Shown in pieces: positions 54,035 through 61,228 of a stretch of DNA of 64,000 nt. The translations under genes and the position numbers were made by a program. How positions within the stretch are numbered: position 1 is the first letter of the stretch; every line of letters starts with the position of its first letter. The stretch lies in NCBI GenBank assembly GCA_964387075.1, contig CAYLVB010000006.1, positions 186,001 to 250,000 of the forward strand, written 5' to 3'. Source of the DNA: PALSA-968 sp964387075 (GTDB lineage Bacteria; Bacteroidota; Bacteroidia; B-17B0; Aurantibacillaceae). A model generated the notes under the pieces. It saw only the letters and a list, made by a program, of their open reading frames with translations. It was not told the origin of the DNA and did not search any database.

Positions 54035-54508
54035 TTAGTCGGTATCACCAGTAAGATCAATTCCATCAAACACATCATCGGCCAGTTTGGCCACATCGAT
54101 ATCCTGGGCCAGGAATGCTTCGTACAGTTTCTTATCCCAGATCTCGATGATGTTATTGCTTCCTAAAACTTTTATATCGCTTTTGATATCCGCGTATTCG
54201 GTCAATGATTTTGGCAGGAGTACGCGCCCGGTATTATCCGCTTCGCAAAAAGTGGCCCCGCCCGTGACCTTGCGGATAAACACATCCACGTCTTTCTTCA
54301 GACGGTTGAGTTTTCCGAGGCGTTTGTTCTGCTTTTCCCACTCGTGCATGGGGTACAGCGAAAGGCATTTTTGGTAGAGGCTGCGGTTGATGACGAAGCC
54401 CTTCTCGAAGGAGTCTCCCAGCTGCTTTTTCATGACAATTGGGAACATGAAGCGGCCTTTTGCATCCACTTTACATTCAAATTCGCCTATTAAACTGCTG
54501 ATAGCCAT
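54035..54508 (-). CDS. mraZ: Transcriptional regulator MraZ
   Basis: 157 residues from ATG 54508 (MAISSLIGEFECKVDAKGRF). A 24-residue upstream extension of the frame is rejected because it runs into the promoter. Two AbrB-like half-domains are seen: GEFECKVDAKGRFMFPIVM...FVINRS...LSLYP and GATFCEADNTGRVLLPKSLTEYADI. MraZ proteins form ring oligomers that bind short direct repeats upstream of their own operon and repress the dcw cluster. Four such repeats lie 53-92 bp upstream. Confidence 0.95.
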   Translation of the reverse strand: MAISSLIGEFECKVDAKGRFMFPIVMKKQLGDSFEKGFVINRSLYQKCLSLYPMHEWEKQNKRLGKLNRLKKDVDVFIRKVTGGATFCEADNTGRVLLPKSLTEYADIKSDIKVLGSNNIIEIWDKKLYEAFLAQDIDVAKLADDVFDGIDLTGDTD

Positions 54509-54547
54509 TTCCTTATTGATGCTTGTTCCGAATGAATCGCAACGCGA

Positions 54548-54555
54548 CAAAAATA
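54548..54555 (-). promoter_or_regulatory. -7 promoter element of the mraZ/dcw operon
   Basis: The minus strand reads TATTTTTG, an exact TAnnTTTG match, 39 bp before the mraZ ATG. The -33 position, ~19 bp upstream, falls inside the MraZ-box repeats, so binding there should block the promoter. Confidence 0.6.
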
Positions 54556-54560
54556 GGCTA

Positions 54561-54600
54561 TTTTTACCACTTTTTACCACTCAATGACACATTTTACCAC
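54561..54600 (-). promoter_or_regulatory. Candidate MraZ operator: four 10-bp direct repeats
   Basis: Read on the minus strand in the order of transcription, four contiguous 10-bp units are GTGGTAAAAT, GTGTCATTGA, GTGGTAAAAA and GTGGTAAAAA. Each begins GTG and the period is exactly 10 bp. Known MraZ boxes are GTG/TGGG-headed direct repeats with 10-bp period. The array overlaps the -33 region of the mraZ promoter. Confidence 0.7.
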
Positions 54601-54730
54601 TTTTGTTGAAAAGTTTTATGAACACCCTGCTACTTGTTATTTAATTTTGCGCGAACTTAGAGGCGCGAAATACCAGTAAATACAGGCATTTCGACCGATT
54701 TCCCGGGATTTTTACAGGCGGTGTAACCTA

Positions 54731-54760
54731 TTGGAAATTAACAGGAAATGAACATTTTTG
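54731..54760 (+). promoter_or_regulatory. Promoter of the acyltransferase gene
   Basis: TTG at 54731-54733, a 19-bp spacer and CATTTTTG at 54753-54760 (one mismatch to TAnnTTTG), 8 bp before the TTG start codon: a short-leader arrangement. Confidence 0.5.
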
Positions 54761-54768
54761 CATAGAAA

Positions 54769-55608
54769 TTGGAAGCGACTCAGAAAACTATCGATATCGA
54801 CGAGATCATCAAGGCTAAAAACCCTCGTTTGTACCGCTTTTTACCCGGCTTTGTCCTCCGTTATATCAAGCGAAAAATTCACGAAGACCAGGTAAACGAT
54901 TGTCTCTGGAAGAACCGCGACAAATACGGTTTTGAGTTCAATATTGCCTGCCTCGATTACGTGGGAACAACCGTTACCTGGGAAGGACTCGAACACATTC
55001 CCGCAACCGGTGGCGCGATCGTTGCAGCCAACCACCCACTAGGCGGACTCGATGGCATGGCGCTGATGCATGCGGTGAGTCAAAGAAGGAAAGACAGCAA
55101 ATTCATTGTGAACGATATACTCACCAACATGAAGAATTTTGGTGACATTTTCATTGGCGTGAACAAAGTAGGAGCTTCGGCATCCGAAACATTGCGAAAA
55201 GTAGAAGCCTTCTACGAATCGGATGGCGTTGTAGTTATTTTCCCTGCCGGATTGGTGAGCAGAAAGCAAGACGGCGTTGTGAAGGACCTGGAATGGAAAA
55301 AAAGTTTCATCACCAAATCCATCCAATACAACAAACCCATTATTCCCGCTTACATAGGCGGACAAAATTCTAAATTCTTCTACAACTTCGCACTCTGGCG
55401 TAAACGCCTTGGTATAAAAGTCAATATAGAAATGTTCTTCCTGGCCGATGAAATGGTCAAGCAAAAAGGTCAGCATATCAAAATAAAATTCGGTCCACCC
55501 ATCTGGCCCGAATCATTGGAGAAACCGCGCCCGCGTACACACCTGCAATACGCCCAGGAGATCAAGGAAGCGGTGTATAAGATGGGGGAGCAGGCATCTA
55601 ACATTTAA
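54769..55608 (+). CDS. PlsC-like lysophospholipid/acyl acyltransferase
   Basis: 279 residues from a TTG start; no ATG lies between the promoter and the conserved region. The acyltransferase core has VAANHPLGGLDGMAL, where His89 and Asp95 are the likely catalytic pair, one residue farther apart than the usual H-x4-D. It also has NDILTNMKNFGDIFIGVNK, VVIFPAGLVSRKQDG (the substrate-binding FPAG motif) and KPIIPAYIGGQNSKFFY. It resembles hemolysin-type acyltransferases used for ornithine- or glycine-lipid synthesis more than classical PlsC. Cytosolic or peripheral, no clear membrane helix. It is divergent from mraZ and monocistronic. Confidence 0.85.
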   Translation: MEATQKTIDIDEIIKAKNPRLYRFLPGFVLRYIKRKIHEDQVNDCLWKNRDKYGFEFNIACLDYVGTTVTWEGLEHIPATGGAIVAANHPLGGLDGMALMHAVSQRRKDSKFIVNDILTNMKNFGDIFIGVNKVGASASETLRKVEAFYESDGVVVIFPAGLVSRKQDGVVKDLEWKKSFITKSIQYNKPIIPAYIGGQNSKFFYNFALWRKRLGIKVNIEMFFLADEMVKQKGQHIKIKFGPPIWPESLEKPRPRTHLQYAQEIKEAVYKMGEQASNI

Positions 55609-55653
55609 AATTGATACTTTAACATTTAACAAGGGTTTACCTTTCAGTTTCAG

Positions 55654-55702
55654 TTTTACTTTTTAAATTTTACTTTTTAAATTTTCAATTTTACTTTTTG
55701 AT
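55654..55702. repeat. Heptanucleotide tandem repeat (7 units)
   Basis: Seven consecutive 7-bp units: TTTTACT, TTTTAAA, TTTTACT, TTTTAAA, TTTTCAA, TTTTACT, TTTTGAT. Confidence 0.8.
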
Positions 55703-55799
55703 GACGAGGGGGTGGGCTGCTTGCGACGGGGTTGCGTGACCGTGCCAGCGGACTATTCTAAGGAGAATGATCATTCTCTGAAGTATCCTTGCGAGATAA

Positions 55800-55872
55800 A
55801 CAGCCTTCACTTTCTTTTTCCTTGATGAAAAGAAATCCCGTAGGGATGCCTTCGGCACAAAAAATCAAGGCC
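55800..55872. repeat. Dispersed intergenic repeat, copy 2
   Basis: ACAGCC, TTTCTTTTTCCTTGATGAAA, an inserted ATCCCGTAGGGAT hairpin with GCCTTCGGC, then CAAAAAATCAAGG: the same order of blocks as at 29376-29430, with a longer loop. Confidence 0.65.
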
Positions 55873-56052
55873 GTTCCGATGGCGGGACAGGTACACCACA
55901 TACCCTACGTCTTTTCACGTATTTGGCCGAATACCGCCAAACGCCCGACGAACAGAATGGCATTGCGATTTTATTTTCCGAAATTGTAGCAACAAAACGC
56001 AGGCATTTTTATACTTTATTTTTCGCTTCGCCTTTTATTAACCTTGCCACTG

Positions 56053-56208
56053 ATGAAAAAGCCGCTTACCAAAAAACAAAAACTTGCCGCTTACATCAAG
56101 CAGCAAAGCGCTTTTTACACCTTCGAGGATTTTAACCAATATACCATCAAAGAGCTGGAGGCCATCAAGCGCGGGCTGCAACACCGGCAGAAAAGATCGA
56201 GCGGTTAA
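56053..56208 (+). CDS. Small basic protein (51 aa), upstream of the dinB gene
   Basis: The frame starts MKKPLTKKQKLAAYIKQQS, continues FYTFEDFNQYTIKELEAIKR and ends QHRQKRSSG, stop TAA. It is strongly basic and helical, with no signal peptide. Codon use looks like real coding sequence: G/C third positions, no rare clusters. It lies 86 bp before the dinB start, ahead of the dinB promoter element, so it is a separate transcription unit or upstream partner. No family recognised. Confidence 0.55.
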   Translation: MKKPLTKKQKLAAYIKQQSAFYTFEDFNQYTIKELEAIKRGLQHRQKRSSG

Positions 56209-56244
56209 TAATCTAAAACCCTCATTTACCCTTACTTATCGGTG

Positions 56245-56282
56245 TTGCTAATATTTTTAGCAATTAAAAGCTAATATTTTTG
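56245..56282 (+). promoter_or_regulatory. dinB promoter with candidate operator (inverted and direct repeats)
   Basis: A perfect inverted repeat TTGCTAA-TATTT-TTAGCAA (56245-56263) sits where the -33 region should be. The block GCTAATATTTTT occurs twice (56247-56258 and 56270-56281). TATTTTTG at 56275-56282 matches the -7 consensus, 12 bp before the dinB ATG. This looks like a repressor site on a damage-inducible promoter. Confidence 0.5.
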
Positions 56283-56294
56283 TCAATTTGCAGT

Positions 56295-57500
56295 ATGAAC
56301 CGCACCATAGTGCATATGGACCTGGACACTTTTTTCGTATCGGTAGAGCGCCTGCACGACAGAAGTCTAATTGGCAAGCCCGTTTTAATTGGCGGCACCA
56401 GCGATAGGGGCGTGGTGGCCTCCTGCAGTTACGAGGCGCGCAAATTTGGTATACACAGCGCCATGCCCATGCGCACGGCCAGGCTGCTTTGTCCGCACGC
56501 CATCATCAAGCACGGCGACCACGAGGAGTACAGCAAAAAATCGCACGAGGTAACCGACATCATCAAGGAGAGCGTGCCGCTCTATGAGAAAACGTCGATC
56601 GACGAGTTTTACATGGACCTTACGGGAATGGATCGCTTTTTTGGTTGTTACAAAGCGGCCACCGAGTTAAGGCATAAGATCATGCATGAAACCGGGCTTC
56701 CTATTTCATTTGCCATGAGCAGCAACAAGACGGTGGCCAAGGTTGGAACGGGAGAAGCTAAGCCCAACGGTCAGAAAGAAATTCCCTTTGGTACCGAGAA
56801 AGGGTTTTTGGCGCCGCTCTCGGTAAAAAAGATACCGATGGTAGGAGATAAAACGTACCAGGTATTGCGCGGGCTGGGCATAGAACGGATAAAGACCGTG
56901 CAGGAAATGCCCATGGAGTTGATGGAGCAGGTTCTAGGAGAGAACGGCATCGGTATCTGGAAAAAAGCCAACGGCATCGATAACAATCCCGTAGAGCAGT
57001 ATTCAGAGCGGAAGTCGATCTCTACCGAATGTACTTTTGAGAAAGATACGATCGATGTTCAGTTCATGCGCTCGATGTTGATCAGCATGACCGAGAAACT
57101 CGCTTTTCAATTGCGCACAGAGCAGAAACTTACTTCCTGTGTTACGGTGAAGATACGCTACTCGGATTTCAACACCTACACCATGCAAATGCGTATTCCA
57201 TATACAGCGCTGGACCATGTGCTGATGGAAAAGGTAAAAGAGCTGTTTGATAAACTGTTTCAGAAAAGGATGTTGATACGTTTGATCGGCGTAAGATTCA
57301 GTCACCTGGTACAGGGCACTTACCAGTTCGATATGTTTGAGGACACCATTGAGCAATTGCAATTGTACCAGGCCATGGACAAATTGAGAAAACGTTTCGG
57401 GAAAGAGGCCGTGCAAAGGGCGGCGGGGATGGATATCAGGCATAGGGATTTTAACCCGTTCAGTGGAAGGAGCCTGGAAGGATTTGGAGGGAAGGCATGA
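56295..57500 (+). CDS. dinB: Y-family DNA polymerase IV (DinB)
   Basis: 401 residues from ATG 56295 (MNRTIVHMDLDTFFVSVERL); the start is supported by the promoter element 12 bp upstream. Catalytic metal ligands are all present: Asp9 and the Asp103-Glu104 pair in SIDEFYMDLTGM. SYEARKFGIHSAMPM is the nucleotide-binding finger; NKTVAKVGTGEAKPNG and the helix-hairpin region IPMVGDKTYQVLRGLGI follow, then the little-finger domain. It has full catalytic residues, so it is an active translesion polymerase and not an ImuB-type dead subunit. Its stop overlaps the next gene by 4 bp (ATGA). Confidence 0.93.
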   Translation: MNRTIVHMDLDTFFVSVERLHDRSLIGKPVLIGGTSDRGVVASCSYEARKFGIHSAMPMRTARLLCPHAIIKHGDHEEYSKKSHEVTDIIKESVPLYEKTSIDEFYMDLTGMDRFFGCYKAATELRHKIMHETGLPISFAMSSNKTVAKVGTGEAKPNGQKEIPFGTEKGFLAPLSVKKIPMVGDKTYQVLRGLGIERIKTVQEMPMELMEQVLGENGIGIWKKANGIDNNPVEQYSERKSISTECTFEKDTIDVQFMRSMLISMTEKLAFQLRTEQKLTSCVTVKIRYSDFNTYTMQMRIPYTALDHVLMEKVKELFDKLFQKRMLIRLIGVRFSHLVQGTYQFDMFEDTIEQLQLYQAMDKLRKRFGKEAVQRAAGMDIRHRDFNPFSGRSLEGFGGKA

Positions 57501-58057
57501 AAAAGAATACACCTACTATCATACCTGATGAAATTGTGATGAACAAGATCATTATGCTGCGGGATCATAAGGTCATGCTTGACCGTGACCTGGCAGAGTT
57601 ATACGGAACAACTACACTTCGTTTGAATGAACAAGTGAAACGGAACACCAAAAGATTTCCGGAAGATTTTATGTTCAGACTTACAAACAAGGAAAAGAAT
57701 GAAATTATCGCAACTTATGGGCATATGAAAAGCTTAAAATACTCACCTCATTTACCCTACGCGTTTACCGAACATGGCGCCGTTATGCTTGCTTCTGTTT
57801 TAAACAGTGAAAGAGCGATCAAAGTAAATATTCAGATAGTGAGGATATTTACCAAATTGCGTGAAACACTTTTAACTCATAAAGATGTTTTGTTAAAGCT
57901 TGAAAAAGTAGAACGACAATTATTGAAGCAGGATGAGAGAAGTGAAAAATTTGAAGGAGAGATTCACTTAATATTTGAGACCTTAAAGCGTTTAATGAAT
58001 GCCCCGGCCTCTCCCAGAAAAAAGATAGGATACAAACAACCGGCTGATCAAGGCTAG
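57497..58057 (+). CDS. ORF6N-domain protein
   Basis: 186 residues. The N-terminal ~90 residues (IPDEIVMNKIIMLRDHKVML, DLAELYGTTTLRLNEQVKRN, FPEDFMFRL, LPYAFTEHGAVMLASVLNS) are the ORF6N domain, a DNA-binding module known from phages and mobile elements. A coiled coil (VLLKLEKVERQLLKQDERSE) and a basic tail follow. Start codon overlaps the dinB stop. It sits between two DNA polymerase genes and is followed at once by large palindromes, so it probably either binds them or travels with them. Role unknown. Confidence 0.85.
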   Translation: MKKNTPTIIPDEIVMNKIIMLRDHKVMLDRDLAELYGTTTLRLNEQVKRNTKRFPEDFMFRLTNKEKNEIIATYGHMKSLKYSPHLPYAFTEHGAVMLASVLNSERAIKVNIQIVRIFTKLRETLLTHKDVLLKLEKVERQLLKQDERSEKFEGEIHLIFETLKRLMNAPASPRKKIGYKQPADQG

Positions 58058-58060
58058 AAG

Positions 58061-58145
58061 GTTATCGCAAATTGCGATAACGTATTTATAATTTATTGAT
58101 TTTCAATAAATTGATTTCATTAAGGTTATCGCAAATTGCGATAAC
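58061..58145. repeat. Two identical 21-bp palindromes flanking an AT palindrome
   Basis: The arms GTTATCGCAA and TTGCGATAAC, joined by a single A, occur at 58061-58081 and again at 58125-58145, centres 64 bp apart. Between them AATTTATTGA-TTT-TCAATAAATT (58090-58112) is another perfect inverted repeat. Confidence 0.85.
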
Positions 58146-58155
58146 CTCTCAGAAA

Positions 58156-58174
58156 TGGCAGACACTGTCTGCCA
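58156..58174. promoter_or_regulatory. 19-bp perfect palindrome just upstream of dnaE
   Basis: TGGCAGACACTGTCTGCCA, 9-bp arms around a central C, ending 8 bp before the dnaE ATG. A likely binding site for a dimeric protein, or an attachment/insertion signature linked to the ORF6N gene. Confidence 0.6.
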
Positions 58175-58182
58175 AATTCAAG

Positions 58183-61100
58183 ATGTTACTGAACTGTCAC
58201 ACATATTTCAGCTTATGCTACGGCACGCTTTCTTTACAGGAGCTCATGAGCGAGATCAAAAAAGGAGGCCATGAATCTTTTGTATTGACGGATATCAATA
58301 ATACTTCTGCCTGCTTAGATGCGGCGCGCACCGCGAAGGAAGAGTATGGGTTGAAGGTGATCCTGGGAATTGATTTTCGCAATGGAATAAAACAACAATA
58401 CGTAGGCGTGGCTCAGAACAATGAAGGTTTTAAAGAACTGAACGAGCATCTTACCCGGCATTTGCATGCCAAAGAAGATTTTGAGAATGTGGCTCCGGTT
58501 TTCAATCACGCTTACATCATTTATCCGCTCAGTAATTATGATGGTCGCCAACTACGGGAGAACGAGTACATTGGTGTTTCCATCAGCGATCTGCAAAAAC
58601 TTGATTTTACACCGGCCCGTAAATGCAGAAACAAACTCGTTGCGCTGCAACCCGCTACTTTTTCGAACAAACAACATTTCAACGCACACCGTTTGTTACG
58701 AGCCATTGATAAAAACACATTATTGAGCAAATTGCCGGTTAGCGAGCAAAGCAGCACTGATGAGATCCTTTTATCACGCAATCATTTATACGCCGCTTAC
58801 GGAGCATACCGCGAGATCATTGAGAATACACAACGTATCATCGGTTCCAGTTCCATTAAATTCGAGTTCGGCAAACTGGCCAACAAAAACCTGAAGCATT
58901 ATACTCACAGCGTACCCACCGATAGGGAACTCCTGCGCAACCTGAGCATGGAAGGATTAGAATATCGCTATGGAAAAAATCCTGCGCAGGAAGTATTAAC
59001 GCGTCTCGAGAAAGAACTGGACGTGATCGCGCAAAAGAATTTCTCCTCCTATTTCCTCATCAACTGGGATATTGTCCGTTATGCGCAGAGCAGGCAATAC
59101 TATTACGTAGGAAGAGGGAGTGGATCGAACAGTTTGATCGCGTATTTACTGCGCATCACCGATGTGGATCCAATTGAACTGGATCTTTATTTTGAGCGAT
59201 TCATTAACCTGTATCGTGCCAACGCGCCCGATTTTGATATTGATTTTTCGTGGACCGATCGTGATGACATGACCGCCTATATCTTTAATCGATTTGGAAG
59301 AGATCGCACCGCGCTGTTAGCCACTTACGCCACATTCAAACACGATGCGGTTACCAGGGAATTGGGAAAAGTATTTGGTCTTCCGCCCAAAGAGATCGAT
59401 AAATTACAGCGCGAAGAGAATCCGAAAAATATTGACCAATTTGGAAAGCTTGTGATCAAATACAGTAACCTGATCAAGGATATGCCCAGCCATCTGAGCA
59501 TACATTCCAGCGGCATATTGATCTCGGAAGAACCGATCTCTGCCTACACAGCCACTTTCATGCCGCCCAAAGGGTATCCCACCACGCAGTTCAGTATGCT
59601 CGAAGCAGAAGATATCGGTCTTTTTAAATTCGACATACTCAGCCAGCGGGGCCTGGGGAAGATAAAGGACGCGCTCACGCTCATCAGGCAAAATAAAGAT
59701 GTGGAGATAGATATTCACGATGTGAAAAAGTTTTATGCGGATGAGACTTTGAAGAGCCTATTGAGCGTAGGAAAGTGTATTGGTTGTTTTTACATAGAAT
59801 CTCCCGCCATGCGGATGTTATTGGCCAAGCTACGGGCCGACGATTATCTGCGTTTGGTAGCGGCCAGTTCTATCATTCGACCCGGAGTTTCAAAGAGTGG
59901 CATGATGCGCGAATATATTTTGCGTTACAGAGATGAAAAAGTAAGAAAGAAAGCGGAAGAGGATCTGCCTGAACTTTATGATCTGCTGAGAGAGACTTAC
60001 GGGGTGATGGTATACCAGGAAGACGTAATTAAAATAGCGCATTGTTTTGCCGGACTGAGTCTTGCCGAGGCGGATTACCTGAGAAGAGGTATGTCGTGGA
60101 AATTCAAGCAACGTAACGAGTTCTGGAAAGTGAAAGAGAAATTCTTTAACAACTGTGTAGAGAAGGGCCATCCCGAAAAAACCATTGTTGATATCTGGAA
60201 CCAAATAGAAAGTTTCGCCAACTTCGGTTTCTCTAAAGGCCACTCCGCCAGTTACGCGGTGGAAAGTTACCAGGCTCTTTATCTCAAAGCTTATTTCCCG
60301 CTCGAATACATGGTGGCCACATTGAACAACGGCGGCGGGTTTTACGGCATGGCGCTCTACATACATGAAGCCCGTATGCACGGAGCGAAGATCGTGGCGC
60401 CCTGCATCAACAACAGTGAAGCTCTATGCGATATACAGGGAGAAACTATTTACTTAGGACTTGGTCTTATCAGCGGCCTGGAAAAGAACACCTTGCTGCA
60501 AATACTGGCCGAACGCTACAAGAACGGGGAGTTCTTAAGTCTTTATGACCTTGTGCGGCGGCTGCCCATGGTTTCGCTGGAGCAATTGCGGCTTTTGATA
60601 CGCGTGGGCGCTTTTAATTTTACCGGAAAGAACAAAAAAGAACTTTTATGGGAAGCGCATACGCTCATCAATCCTGTTAAGAAAAAAGATCATAGCCACG
60701 AACTATTCCAGATCACGCCAAAAAAATTCAAACTCCCCGAATTGATCCATTCCTGGCTCGATGATGCCTTTGATGAGATAGAGCTGTTAGGTTATTCGCT
60801 CTGCTCACCCTTTTTGCTATTGAGGGAAGATCCGGGTATTTCCCTTACCGCCACACAACTGAAAGATCATGTAGGAAATACCGTAGAGATATTGGCTTTT
60901 CACGTCACCTCCAAGATCACTTACACCTCGCACGGCGACCGCATGGCCTTCGGCACCTTTTTAGACCGCGAAGGATTGTGGATAGATACGGTTCATTTTC
61001 CACCCACGTTGAAAGCCTATCCTTTTCGGGGCCCGGGCTGTTATGTACTGAAAGGAAGAGTGATGAGCGAATTTGATTTTGTCTCGCTTGAAGTTACCGA

Positions 61101-61200
61101 AATGCGCCACCTGCCCATCATGAACCCCGAAGACGATGGTGAACTGGCCGCAAAAAGACAGGCTCTTCTTCTTGCCCAAAGCGTTATTCCCGAAAAATAA
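58183..61200 (+). CDS. DNA polymerase III alpha subunit, error-prone (DnaE2-like) type
   Basis: 1005 residues from ATG 58183 (MLLNCHTYFSLCYGTLSLQEL). An upstream extension of the frame would cross the palindromes and is rejected. PHP domain at the N-terminus (HTYFSLCYG, LTDINNTSAC), then the C-family catalytic core: YYVGRGSGSNSLIAYLL, APDFDIDFSWTDRDD (metal-binding Asp residues) and LFKFDILSQRGLGKIKDA (third Asp). FGFSKGHSASYAVESYQALYLKAY, tandem HhH-like segments and an OB fold (NTVEILAFHVTSK) follow. It is shorter than replicative DnaE (~1160) and lies beside a dinB gene, as translesion DnaE2-type polymerases do. Confidence 0.9.
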   Translation: MLLNCHTYFSLCYGTLSLQELMSEIKKGGHESFVLTDINNTSACLDAARTAKEEYGLKVILGIDFRNGIKQQYVGVAQNNEGFKELNEHLTRHLHAKEDFENVAPVFNHAYIIYPLSNYDGRQLRENEYIGVSISDLQKLDFTPARKCRNKLVALQPATFSNKQHFNAHRLLRAIDKNTLLSKLPVSEQSSTDEILLSRNHLYAAYGAYREIIENTQRIIGSSSIKFEFGKLANKNLKHYTHSVPTDRELLRNLSMEGLEYRYGKNPAQEVLTRLEKELDVIAQKNFSSYFLINWDIVRYAQSRQYYYVGRGSGSNSLIAYLLRITDVDPIELDLYFERFINLYRANAPDFDIDFSWTDRDDMTAYIFNRFGRDRTALLATYATFKHDAVTRELGKVFGLPPKEIDKLQREENPKNIDQFGKLVIKYSNLIKDMPSHLSIHSSGILISEEPISAYTATFMPPKGYPTTQFSMLEAEDIGLFKFDILSQRGLGKIKDALTLIRQNKDVEIDIHDVKKFYADETLKSLLSVGKCIGCFYIESPAMRMLLAKLRADDYLRLVAASSIIRPGVSKSGMMREYILRYRDEKVRKKAEEDLPELYDLLRETYGVMVYQEDVIKIAHCFAGLSLAEADYLRRGMSWKFKQRNEFWKVKEKFFNNCVEKGHPEKTIVDIWNQIESFANFGFSKGHSASYAVESYQALYLKAYFPLEYMVATLNNGGGFYGMALYIHEARMHGAKIVAPCINNSEALCDIQGETIYLGLGLISGLEKNTLLQILAERYKNGEFLSLYDLVRRLPMVSLEQLRLLIRVGAFNFTGKNKKELLWEAHTLINPVKKKDHSHELFQITPKKFKLPELIHSWLDDAFDEIELLGYSLCSPFLLLREDPGISLTATQLKDHVGNTVEILAFHVTSKITYTSHGDRMAFGTFLDREGLWIDTVHFPPTLKAYPFRGPGCYVLKGRVMSEFDFVSLEVTEMRHLPIMNPEDDGELAAKRQALLLAQSVIPEK

Positions 61201-61228
61201 ATATCTTTACGGGTACCGCAAGGATACT

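Larger units (their letters stand above)
55609..56052. other. Repeat-rich non-coding region
   Basis: 444 bp without a credible gene. It contains a 7-bp tandem array (55654-55702), a 16-bp palindrome GAGAATGATCATTCTC (55763-55778) and a second copy of the dispersed repeat (55800-55872). Short frames crossing it follow the repeats. Confidence 0.6.

Noticed and set aside
54509..54580. N-terminal extension of MraZ
   Set aside because: It would run into the promoter element and the first operator box; MraZ proteins begin with the GEFECKVDAKGR block.
58096..58182. N-terminal extension of the DnaE2-like protein
   Set aside because: Would translate the palindromes; the conserved PHP domain begins right at ATG 58183.
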